A stretch of DNA of 11,662 nucleotides, from NCBI GenBank assembly GCA_036939975.1, contig JALLPB010001021.1, positions 1 to 11,662 of the forward strand. Reading direction: 5' to 3'. The stretch comes from Cyclostephanos tholiformis. Taxonomy: Eukaryota > Bacillariophyta > Thalassiosirophyceae > Thalassiosirales > Thalassiosiraceae. The notes beneath the pieces are model-generated. The model was not told where the DNA came from. It made no database searches and was given only the letters and a program-made list of their open reading frames with translations. Positions 1-7,915 of the stretch are shown in pieces. A program made the position numbers and the translations under genes. The number at the start of each line of letters is the position of its first letter. Position 1 is the stretch's first letter.

Positions 1-802
1 TCCGATTCCGGACCCCCCAGCGAGGGGTGCGGTTCCAGCGGAATTCCCAACCAAGCTGTCTGCCGCTCGCCGTGAGGCAAGCCGCCACCGTCACGTGCTT
101 GCTGTCAGCAGACCCGGCTGGGGTATGCATGTTAACAGTGCGCACCCCAACGTGGTCAATTGTCTTCCCACCACTCATCGCATGGTAGACAGGTGTCTGA
201 TCCATGTTAATGATGTAGTGGGGTGAGCGATGATTGCCTATAAGGCGGGGGCAGATGTACTCAAGGAAGTCAAGAGCTTTGGCTTCGACTTCACGAGGAT
301 CGTGCTGAGCCATGTGTGTGGCAACACGATGCGTGAGGTTGTTCCTTGCAAGGAACCGGGAAAGACAAACCTTCGCGGCAGGCTCGGAACGCTGGAGAAA
401 TTCCGGCTTCAACTCATAGGCCTTTCGCAGGAGGGTGAAACGATTCACATCGATTCCCTTCTGTCTCCACTCCTCGATGAAATCGAGAAGCTCCTGTTCA
501 ATGTCGTCGACGATACTTGCTGGGCCGCTATGAAGAGCCATCTTTCCAGCCTTGTTGGGGTCACTTTGTAGTTCTTCAACCTTCTTTGCCCACCTACAAA
601 TAACAGGAGGGGCAATCTGGACGACATGGGCCGCTTGGGTGAGATTGAGATGTTCGTCAGTGCGTAACTTTTGAACAACAGAAAGAATGTTCAATTTCTC
701 AGCGTTCGTGTACCGAGTCCTACATCCTGTGAACTGCCCTGATGCATACTTCTCAGTGTGACGGGCGGAGTTGAATCCCCCTGGGTTGTAGACAATCTTC
801 AT
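1..802 (-). CDS. Pogo/Tigger-like (CENP-B HTH + DDE) transposase, N-terminal part, runs off the left edge
   Basis: Reading the minus strand from the ATG at 802 gives 267 codons with no stop to base 1, so the gene is cut by the window edge. Residues about 30-75 look like a psq-type helix-turn-helix (YTNAEKLNIL, then NLTQAAHVVQ and an ICRW end). Residues about 90-163 look like the second, CENP-B/Tc5-type DNA-binding domain (LHSGP, IEQELLDFIEEWRQKG, then RFLARNNLTHR). From about 194 the DDE_1 catalytic domain begins: HYIINMDQTPVY supplies the first catalytic Asp (D201), followed by DSKHVTVAACLTASGRQ. The second and third acidic residues would lie outside the window. The last 17 or so residues (after GRQL) fit the family less well, so a frameshift near bases 1-55 is possible. 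Expected activity is cut-and-paste transposition at TA sites. The frame is intact over 800 bases, which suggests a fairly young copy. The HTH/DDE assignment is from motif memory, not a search. Confidence 0.82.
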   Translation of the reverse strand, partial: MKIVYNPGGFNSARHTEKYASGQFTGCRTRYTNAEKLNILSVVQKLRTDEHLNLTQAAHVVQIAPPVICRWAKKVEELQSDPNKAGKMALHSGPASIVDDIEQELLDFIEEWRQKGIDVNRFTLLRKAYELKPEFLQRSEPAAKVCLSRFLARNNLTHRVATHMAQHDPREVEAKALDFLEYICPRLIGNHRSPHYIINMDQTPVYHAMSGGKTIDHVGVRTVNMHTPAGSADSKHVTVAACLTASGRQLGWEFRWNRTPRWGVRNR

Positions 803-1213
803 GGGCACGGAGGAGGGTATTTGAAGGTGGGGAGGGATGAGAGTGTCGAGGACCGAAATTGAGTTGTGTCGGGGGTTGTGTGAGTTCATGTTGTGTACTC
901 ACAAAACCACGTAGGACCCAATACAAAAAATGGCTCGAAAGAACTGCTGCGCCAAAAACGAGGAAGAAAAACAGGCCTCGTAGGAACTATACAAAAAACT
1001 ATTCCAACTAACTTAGTGCTTTTAGAGTACTTGCTTTCCGATTTTTGTCGTTTTTGATTACCTAAAATGTGTACCCTACGGTAAAATAATAATATGATAA
1101 AAATACGATACCATGTGATACGACACATTACCTACTCTACCCCATTTCGAGACACACACGGACTTCATTCCCAGAACTCTAAATATTTTCGCATTGCGGA
1201 ATCGAACGCGAGG
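803..1213. other. Divergent spacer: transposon 5' end and upstream region of the kinase-phosphatase gene
   Basis: This 411-base stretch separates the minus-strand transposase from the plus-strand kinase-phosphatase gene. I see no credible gene in it. The part next to the transposase holds two direct repeats. From about 1000 to 1200 the DNA becomes AT-rich and then turns abruptly GC-rich near 1210, where the host coding sequence is taken to begin. The transposon edge must lie somewhere in this spacer, but I could not identify a terminal inverted repeat or target duplication because the other end is outside the window. No clear TATA box was found on either strand. Confidence 0.6.
907..998. repeat. 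Two imperfect direct repeats of about 24 bases (907-930 and 976-998)
   Basis: Copy one (907-930) and copy two (976-998) share the pattern CC(A/T)CGTAGGA, then a short variable centre, then ATACAAAAAA. They match at about 21 of 24 positions with one gap, in the same orientation, with starts 69 bases apart. They lie 105-196 bases upstream of the transposase start codon. Direct repeats inside the ends of Tc1/mariner/pogo-type elements often serve as transposase binding sites, and I infer that role here from position only. Confidence 0.55.
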
Positions 1214-4200
1214 ATGGCAGATTTCCTCATCCTCGCGGCGACGACGATAATCATCTCCCGGGGCGACGTCGCTTCGATCGCCTCATCCGCACTTAGGTCG
1301 AGAGGCGCCTCCCATCTCCTAATCTCGTCGTCGGTTATGATGGCGGGCGGCGGCATCCTCGTCCTCGGCATCGACGACTCGTCGTCGTCGTCGTCGTCAT
1401 CCGACGCGATGGGCGAATGGCACGATTTGGACCTCCCGAGAGATGCTGATGAAGACGACGACGACGAGAGCGATCGGGGGATGTCCTACCACGATCGAGG
1501 ATCCTCGACGGGGATTACGACCGAGGACGCTCTCGAGGCCAATACTCTGCTCCCATCGTCGACGAGGAGTGGCAGAGGTGGCGGGAGGCGGAAGATGGAC
1601 GGTAAGACGACATCATCTCCGACGTCGACATCTACGGGGGGGACGGTGACGGACGTCGTCGATCGTTTCTCCCGCGTCGTCGCCGGCGAGATCGTTCGTC
1701 GATTCCCGTCCATGCGTGGACTTTTGCGTTCGATGACGTCGACGTCGTCTTCGTCGTCTATCGTCGATCGTGGTGGCGTCGGGGGGAGGGAGGGGAGGGA
1801 CAGGATAATCGGAGCGTGGTGCCCTCCCCCCGTCTCGTCGGGGGAGGACGACGACGCGGACGTCGTCGGGTCGATGATGGACGGGTCGGTCGTCGTTGCG
1901 GATGTCGCGTGCGTTCGTCCCCCGATATCCACAGCGGATCCCGAGGGGGGGCGGAGCTGCCTAGACGTCGCCGCGCGGGGGGACGACGGGGCTGTGGGTG
2001 ATGATGCGAATGACAAAGACGACAACGACGTCCGACCGGGCACGGTCGTTTACGTGTTTTCGCCGCGGATATCTGGAGACGACGGGGACTACGCTTCGTC
2101 GTCTTTGACGTCTGACGACGATGACGATGACGATGACGACGACGACGACGACGACGACGATGATGACGACAGCAATGATGACGATGAGACCAACATAAAA
2201 CCCGACGTCGTCTATGCGAGGGATGCGATCGACGGCGGATCCCTCCTCGACACGAGGTGCCTACTCGAGATGGGACGCAAGTACGACAACGACGACCGCG
2301 TCGTGCAATACGCGCTATTGTGGCGAGAGGATGTCGTGCTCGGCAACGTCGACGTGCACAGGGGGGACTTCGCTTACCGACCGGTCCCGCGCATCGTGGA
2401 CGCCGGCCCGTCCTACGCGGCGGGTGGAAGCGACGGACGCGAATTGGAGACGATGGACGGGCCCGGTACCGTCGAGGAGATGTCGTCGCCGCCGTCGCGG
2501 ATGAGCCCTCGATCGTATAGGTGGAATGACGATGGCGGCGGTGGTGGTGGTGGTGGCGATCGGCAGGTCTCGTTCCGGTGGTGGTCGTGGGTCTCCCATA
2601 TCTCTCAGATATTTCATCCTAACGCGGCGATCGGGTCAGGTCCATCGGTGCCATCCTCCCGCGATTACCTCGATTCGCCGTATCGGAGCATCATGTACGA
2701 AGAGGATGGAAAGCATCCCTTCGCGGGGGGCTCGCACGGGGAAATATGGAGGGCGAGGCGTCGTTGCCCTATAATCGTGGGGGGGGATGAGAAAATCACG
2801 ACCAATGCCACGAAAGCGTTTCCTACCTGCGATGGCAGTCGCGATCTGATCGTGAAGAGATTGAAGATTGAACACGGCTACACGGTCCTCGAGGCGGGCC
2901 TGCGAGAGGTTTACTTCGGCGAGCTCCTCGCGCGGGAGGTTGAATCGTCAAGCATGTTCACGACCTACGTGGACCACTTCTTTCGGGAGAGGGTGCGTAA
3001 CGTCGCGGAATTGTGGATAGTATTCGAGAATGCGGGCACCTCGCTTCGTTCGTTTTTGTACACGGCCGTCGACGCCGGTGGGTTCATGTTGTACCAACAT
3101 TCGGCATTCTGGAGGCGGCTACGTCGGGGCATCGCTGGGGATAGGTTTGAAGCCGATGCGGTTGTGCCATATCATCCTAATCATGATAACCGTCCGATTG
3201 ACGATCACGCAAACCACGAGACGCGTGATCACGAACGCGGATCCAAGGGAGGGAGAGAACTCCTGAGAGAGATTCTAAAACAACTGATAACGGCGGTCGC
3301 GTTTTTACACGAACGGGGTATCGTCCATCGCGATATCAAGCCATCGAACATCATGTGCAAGACGATCCCCGAGAGTGATATTGGGTCAATTTCTCGGAAA
3401 ATAGAAGCGATCCGATGCCTCTTGGGGGATTTCTCGAGTGCATGGGACGAGTTCTCATCACGAAACCTGTATATCAACGGCCCGTCATCGAAAGAGCAGA
3501 CGGATGAATACGCCCCCCCCGAAGTTCTCTTCGATACCGCCTGGATCACCTTCTTCCACCAACATCCTACTAGCTATGACTCGTGGTCGATAGGCGTTGT
3601 TGCGCTCGAGCTGCTCTTGGGCACGCCAAATGTATTTTCTGTGGATCAACGAACAACCGCGTTGTTGACAAATAGGCTACAGAAAGTAGGAGCAAGCTCT
3701 TTGGATATTCAACGGGCGTTGTACCTCGCAGCTCTGTCTCAGTTTTGCATATTTATTCCAACTGAGTCTGAAGGAAAGAGCTGGCCGTTGAGGAGGGGCG
3801 ACCCCCTATACGACGTCAACTTTGTGAAAAATAAATGCACACTCAATGATTTTCACAGTGCACTGCGAGCTCGTGATCCTCTCGGTATTGGTTTTGGTGT
3901 TGATGAAAACGATCTACTCCATCTGGTATGGCGGCTATTAGCTTGGAACCCACTGGAGAGACTCTCTGCGTCTCAGGCTCTTGATCACCCATATTTCACA
4001 GCAGCCAACCATCATCTAAACTTTGTACACACCGACCTCCCTGCTATTGTCTCTGGGATGCACACTGCATTAGAGCACCAAACACTAGATCCAAAACTTG
4101 ACATATTATCTGATGTGGCCGCAATAACTGAATTTGTTTGCCCGCACTGCAGCAAGGTCTTCGCCGATCATAACTCTTGCCAGAGGCACGCGAGGTTACG

Positions 4201-5164
4201 GAAGCATGCTTTATTTTGCACGTATGATCGAAGCCTATTGCCTCCGTGTCTAAATGCACATTCCATGCTGCCAAATCATCCTATGTCTGGTTACTGCGAT
4301 ATTCAAGGTCGGCGAAAAACAATTGAAGATTTCCATACCGTCCACTTGGGCCCAATGCACCAATTTTATGGAGTATTTGATGGTCACTTAGGCAACCTTG
4401 CTAGTAAATATGCCGCCTCCCATTTTTACGCGGAAATCGAAGAGTATTTATCAAGCATCGATGATTGTATCCGAAATCAGACTTTGCATCATGGCTGGCA
4501 GGATGAAGTAACGAAACATATAATGCAATCATTTGAAGATCTTCACTTGGGGATAATTGAAGCAGTTGCACTGTCTCCCGGAGGAGTCATGGATGAAAGC
4601 GGGACCACTGCAACAATTTTGTATGTAAGTTCTCTAGCCGTTGTAATTGCAAACGTGGGCGATTCTCGCGCTGTAATGTCAAAGTGGTTAGTCAACAGAG
4701 AAGGCAAAGAATACATAACTGCGATGCAGCTGACTATCGACCACATTGCCTCCTCGGACGAAGAGAAAATGCAAGTTCTTGAAAAGGGAGGATTTGTATC
4801 GGAGTCTGGTGGCATCAATAGAGTCATGGGGAGTCTAGCAGTTTCGCGTTCTCTTGGTGATGTCAAGCTAGCTCCATTTCTCTCTCGCACCCCACATGTC
4901 CTTGTCATGGCAAAAGATGAAGTGTTGATGCAATGTCGCAAAATCCAATATCTCGAAGATAGTCTACCATGCTTTATTATTCTTGCTTCAGATGGACTTT
5001 GGGATGTAATGAGCAATCAAGAAGCAGTGGATCTGGCTTGGCAAGTGATTGAAGGAAACAAGATTGGCACTGCATATCAAGATGCAGCAGAAGTTCTTAC
5101 TCAAGAGGCATATGTGAGAGGGAGTTCTGACAATATTGGAGTATGTATCGTAGCAATCACATAA
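1214..5164 (+). CDS. Protein kinase - C2H2 zinc finger - PP2C phosphatase fusion protein
   Basis: One uninterrupted frame of 1,316 codons. The frame is open back to an ATG at 1094, but those 40 codons are AT-rich and unlike the rest. The ATG at 1214 has A at -3 and G at +4, so I prefer it. Residues 1-490 are low complexity, with Ser8, Asp19 and Gly8 tracts, and are probably disordered. The kinase spans about 495-930: glycine loop GGSHGEIW (505), VAIK-type Lys548, HRDIKPSN (705, catalytic Asp707), DFS in place of DFG (Asp739), YAPPE, and a closing WNPLERLSASQALDHPYF. C976, C979, H992 and H998 form one C2H2 finger. PP2C fills about 1022-1316 with all expected motifs: RRKTIED (Glu1038, Asp1039), FDGH (Asp1056), SGTTA, ANVGDSRAV, LAVSRSLGD, ASDGLWD (Asp1260) and GSSDNI (Asp1306). 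Kinase-PP2C fusions are known in plants and protists; this kinase, with DEF..NLY..GPS..EQT.EY.PPE, resembles that group. Substrates are unknown. The first residues (MADFLILAATTIII) form only a weak hydrophobic stretch. Confidence 0.88.
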   Translation: MADFLILAATTIIISRGDVASIASSALRSRGASHLLISSSVMMAGGGILVLGIDDSSSSSSSSDAMGEWHDLDLPRDADEDDDDESDRGMSYHDRGSSTGITTEDALEANTLLPSSTRSGRGGGRRKMDGKTTSSPTSTSTGGTVTDVVDRFSRVVAGEIVRRFPSMRGLLRSMTSTSSSSSIVDRGGVGGREGRDRIIGAWCPPPVSSGEDDDADVVGSMMDGSVVVADVACVRPPISTADPEGGRSCLDVAARGDDGAVGDDANDKDDNDVRPGTVVYVFSPRISGDDGDYASSSLTSDDDDDDDDDDDDDDDDDDDSNDDDETNIKPDVVYARDAIDGGSLLDTRCLLEMGRKYDNDDRVVQYALLWREDVVLGNVDVHRGDFAYRPVPRIVDAGPSYAAGGSDGRELETMDGPGTVEEMSSPPSRMSPRSYRWNDDGGGGGGGGDRQVSFRWWSWVSHISQIFHPNAAIGSGPSVPSSRDYLDSPYRSIMYEEDGKHPFAGGSHGEIWRARRRCPIIVGGDEKITTNATKAFPTCDGSRDLIVKRLKIEHGYTVLEAGLREVYFGELLAREVESSSMFTTYVDHFFRERVRNVAELWIVFENAGTSLRSFLYTAVDAGGFMLYQHSAFWRRLRRGIAGDRFEADAVVPYHPNHDNRPIDDHANHETRDHERGSKGGRELLREILKQLITAVAFLHERGIVHRDIKPSNIMCKTIPESDIGSISRKIEAIRCLLGDFSSAWDEFSSRNLYINGPSSKEQTDEYAPPEVLFDTAWITFFHQHPTSYDSWSIGVVALELLLGTPNVFSVDQRTTALLTNRLQKVGASSLDIQRALYLAALSQFCIFIPTESEGKSWPLRRGDPLYDVNFVKNKCTLNDFHSALRARDPLGIGFGVDENDLLHLVWRLLAWNPLERLSASQALDHPYFTAANHHLNFVHTDLPAIVSGMHTALEHQTLDPKLDILSDVAAITEFVCPHCSKVFADHNSCQRHARLRKHALFCTYDRSLLPPCLNAHSMLPNHPMSGYCDIQGRRKTIEDFHTVHLGPMHQFYGVFDGHLGNLASKYAASHFYAEIEEYLSSIDDCIRNQTLHHGWQDEVTKHIMQSFEDLHLGIIEAVALSPGGVMDESGTTATILYVSSLAVVIANVGDSRAVMSKWLVNREGKEYITAMQLTIDHIASSDEEKMQVLEKGGFVSESGGINRVMGSLAVSRSLGDVKLAPFLSRTPHVLVMAKDEVLMQCRKIQYLEDSLPCFIILASDGLWDVMSNQEAVDLAWQVIEGNKIGTAYQDAAEVLTQEAYVRGSSDNIGVCIVAIT
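1379..1402 (+). repeat. TCG trinucleotide repeat coding Ser8
   Basis: Six TCG codons followed by TCA and TCC, in frame within the disordered N-terminus of the kinase-phosphatase protein. A pure TCG run is prone to length change by slippage. Confidence 0.85.
2114..2170 (+). repeat. GAC/GAT repeat coding Asp19
   Basis: Nineteen consecutive Asp codons (mixed GAC and GAT) in frame, followed by Ser-Asn-Asp-Asp-Asp-Glu. This makes a strongly acidic segment about 190 residues before the kinase domain. The interspersed GAT codons break the perfect repeat, which suggests selection or age and not a fresh expansion. Confidence 0.88.
2534..2557 (+). repeat. GGC/GGT repeat coding Gly8
   Basis: Eight Gly codons (GGC, GGC, five GGT, GGC) in frame, about 55 residues before the kinase glycine loop. 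It probably acts as a flexible linker between the disordered region and the kinase. Confidence 0.8.
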
Positions 5165-5435
5165 AATAGTTTCATATCACTATATTTGGATGGAGCCACA
5201 TTAGCATATGTCTCTCCTATCCGACCCAGCCCCCTGGTTCATCCAATGAAACCAACTATTTCCTATCATCCGACTACATCAGGTGGTCTTTCATCGTTCA
5301 ACTGTGTTGTGTTCGGTGAATGTTTGTTGATGTTTGATAGTACACAGTAATAAATTGAGAGTCAATTTTCTGGTGTAGATATCGCGTAACACTATCTGTC
5401 TACCTACTTCTTAAGTATTAAGGACCTCCGCCACA
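5165..5435. other. Intergenic spacer between kinase-phosphatase and GPAA1 genes
   Basis: This spacer should hold the 3' UTR of the upstream gene and the promoter of GPAA1, which lie head to tail. An AATAAA hexamer occurs at 5349-5354, 185 bases after the stop, and could be a polyadenylation signal, although this motif is not reliable in algae. The bases just before the GPAA1 start (CCGCCACAATGG) are a favourable start context. Confidence 0.4.
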
Positions 5436-7706
5436 ATGGAGGAAATGACAACAACAAACGGCGCCGCGGCGGCAGATCATCCCGTGGTCGACCCGGATCA
5501 TCCTCCTCCTACGCCCAACATCGAACTCGGGGCGGCTGAACGAAGGATGGGACGGCGGTCGTGGGCGCGATTACTACTAACCCCCCCCCAACGACGACGG
5601 GTGGCGGCATCATTATTGACCACCGTCCTCCCTTGGTTCATCGGACTGTTGTGGACGTTACTCCATCCCATCGTATCCGTGATCACCGGCGAGTTCAAAT
5701 GTCGTGGACTGTACGTCGACGAGCACGGACTCGACGTGCATCGTCATCGCGTTCGTCAATATCCCCTCGAACGTGTTGGTGCGTCAACTACAACGGGGAT
5801 GTGCGATTCCATCCTCCTACACCAACGACGAAAATCGACGTCGACGTCGTCTTCGTCGTCGTTCATTTCCCCCTCCGTGGAATGCATCACCCACATGGCA
5901 ACGGATGATGTATCGTTCGACGTAGTTCGGGTCCTACCATCGTTGGGACCCTTGATCGAATCGACCGAGGCCGTGATCTTAGTGGTGGGGGGAGGAAGGA
6001 AAAGGAGGAAGAGGAGGAAGATTATGATAGGGGGGGGGGTGATGAAAACAATGGCCGATAGTGACGACGGCGACGATCGTGAATACGACGGCTGGTACGA
6101 TTATAGCGATCTGAACGCATCCATCCTACATTTGATCCAACGATTGGGCAATAGCGTCGATTGTCCGTGGCTGAACAAGGCCGTGTTCATCGTTTCGCCA
6201 TCTACAACTACTCCCGTTGAAAAAACAACGTCGTCTTCTCGGCGTATCATCGACTCGAACGTTACTGTCGAAGAACAGAAACCCCTGGTCGATGTCGTCG
6301 ACGCGTTCATCGCTTCCTACCTTGGCATTCACAACGTCGTCCGACCCCTCCCCCCGGACTTCACCTTCGCGATGATACGATCGCTGTTGGTCCTGAATGA
6401 CGTTGACGTAGAGGATCTTGACGAGACGGTCTCATCATCCTCCTCCTCACCCCGGTCAGAAGTTCGAATCCTACCACAAGGCATCGGCGGGGCCCTGCCG
6501 AACTTGGACTTGGTATTCGCGACGTACTCCTCCCTCCAGAGTCATCCGGAGGGGAAGTTGGAAAAGTCGAAATCGATGTACTACGGTGGGCTCGCGGATT
6601 ACAGAACCCATCCGTTCAGCGGGGCGATGGAGGAATACGTGATAAACGCGATGAAACGAGTCGGAGCAGTCATCGGATTGAAGGATTCCGCAGTCGTGGA
6701 ATATTCCAGGAATCTTGCGGGATTGTTCGGTTTCATCGCGGCGATGGCTATCGGACCGTGAGTGGAAAAACTCGCTTTTTTTTGTCTTAGGTTCGACCCC
6801 GGAATGGTTCGCCATTTTATTTTATTGCTAAACTCCGTTTTCATCACCACCCCATATATAAGTCTCCAGCCGCACTCCTCTGCCCTTAACCACGGCATTG
6901 ATGCGCTCACCATCGAGGTGCGAGTTCCAGACAATAGCGAGTCTCGTTCTTCGTCCATCCATCCTCATTACGCCGACCTTACTCGCTGCGTGGAGCATTT
7001 GCTACGCTCCATAAGCAACCTGCACGAACGTCTACATCATTCCATCGCACAGTACACGATGCCGTCGCCCACCAAATTCGTCTCCCACGGAGAATATATA
7101 TATCCCGCCATATTGGTCTCGTTGCCAATGGTGGTCAGGTCGGCGATGCTTGCTTTGATAGACTTGAGAAGGTTTCAATTTTTACACGTGGGCGTGGTAT
7201 TGATAACTGTTTGCTTGGCGTCGTCGGCCGTCGGTTTGTTAGCCATCAGCACAGACGCAAAACAATCAGGAAAAGACTTTGCAGCGAAATTTAGTATGCC
7301 GATTGCCTTCATCGGCATTTATTTTCTTGTGGTCGTTGTTGCGCGTCAAAGCAGATTGAGGCTCAAGGATACGACAGATATCCAGGGAAGTCTCCGGTTT
7401 TTTTCCTGTCTCGTTGGGATTTACCTCCATGCGCCGTTGCTGCTTACCAACTATTCTATGGGGTTTCCATCTTCTGCGTTTTGGTCTCCATTACTGGCCA
7501 CTTTGGTGCTACCTCCTTCGATGAGTGCCATCATCTCGGCGAATAAACTGCTATCAACCCTAGCAACTGTCGGAAAAGGCGTATTTTTGCTTGCGACGAC
7601 ACCGCCAATATTGCTCGTGCCCAGAATATTTCATTCGTATACTTTTTACATAACCTGCGTCTACACACCCCTGCATTTGCTGTTGGCGGTATTATGGCTG
7701 GCATGA
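5436..7706 (+). CDS. GPAA1: GPI transamidase subunit GPAA1/Gaa1, two exons: join(5436..6757, 6863..7706)
   Basis: GPAA1 is the ER-membrane subunit of GPI transamidase, which swaps the C-terminal signal of substrate proteins for a GPI anchor; it has an M28-peptidase-like lumenal domain. The spliced product is 721 residues, against roughly 600-700 in the family. Residues 57-83 form the first membrane span. Family landmarks follow: EAVILVV (178), WLNKAVFIV (245), VDAFIASYLG (288), IRSLLVLN (314) and the strongly diagnostic ALPNLDLVF (353). Exon 2 opens with PHSSALNHGIDALTIE, matching the conserved PHG...(I/V)(D/E)ALTL segment, then SNLHERLHHS and TKFVSHGEYI. About seven hydrophobic spans follow, including LLLTNYSMGF, which resembles the family's NFSL motif. 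The start ATG has an excellent context (CCACAATGG). Asp/Ser-rich and Lys/Arg-rich inserts (131-143, 185-215, 331-340) are lineage-specific loops. Without splicing, the frame hits TGA at 6759. Confidence 0.85.
6758..6862 (+). other. Spliceosomal intron of GPAA1 (105 bases, phase 2)
   Basis: The donor is ACC|GTGAGT at 6758, and the acceptor is ATATATAAG at 6862. A branch-point-like GCTAAAC lies at 6827-6833, followed by a pyrimidine-rich stretch. The length is a multiple of three and removes the in-frame TGA at 6759-6761. Splicing gives ...AMAIGP-LQPHSSALNHGIDALT..., which lines up without a gap problem with the conserved Gaa1 segment. A closer acceptor (TGTCTTAG ending at 6790, intron of 33 bases) also keeps frame, but it would insert 24 hydrophobic residues with no family counterpart and would be unusually short. 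Confidence 0.78.
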
Positions 7707-7804
7707 TGTATGGCCGTCACACAAGTGATGGAATGTAAATCATTTTCTTATTCCTTATTACAATCAAAAAGAACGGGCGTGAAGCTCACATTTTTTATCG
7801 ACAC

Positions 7805-7824
7805 TCTATTTTCTGTAAAATAGA
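7805..7824. terminator. Perfect AT-rich hairpin between convergent genes
   Basis: An 8-base arm TCTATTTT (7805-7812), a 4-base loop and the exact complement AAAATAGA (7817-7824) lie in the 209-base gap between the GPAA1 stop (7706) and the stop of the convergent minus-strand gene (7916). The position suggests a shared 3'-end element for both transcripts. The function is inferred and could be chance in AT-rich DNA. Confidence 0.35.
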
Positions 7825-7915
7825 TTCTAATTCTCCGTAGGCTCTTTGTTCGCAGTGTTGTCGACAGCCTGAATCTTGAATGATTGTTCCAAATTAAGCA
7901 CCAACGAAGCTAGCT

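Noticed and set aside
230..678. Plus-strand frame 230-571 and minus-strand frame 445-678 as genes
   Set aside because: Both lie over the transposase, whose own minus-strand frame is longer and shows recognisable domains.
1094..1213. Forty extra N-terminal codons of the kinase-phosphatase frame from an ATG at 1094
   Set aside because: This stretch is AT-rich with different codon use and lies in what looks like promoter or 5' UTR. The ATG at 1214 has a better context and coincides with the change to coding composition. A longer start cannot be fully excluded.
1486..2043. 185-codon minus-strand frame opposite the kinase-phosphatase N-terminus
   Set aside because: It mirrors GAC/TCG repeats, which keep several frames open. 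It has no motif and lies antisense to a well supported gene.
4624..4638. GTAAGT...CTCTAG as a possible intron in the PP2C part
   Set aside because: Removing it would break a conserved PP2C strand (SGTTATILYVSSLAVVIANVGDSRAV), which reads through perfectly; it is also too short.
6762..7706. A separate membrane-protein gene starting at GTG 6762
   Set aside because: It is in the same frame as the upstream block and supplies the missing C-terminal half of Gaa1. The break is a splice donor, not a gene boundary.
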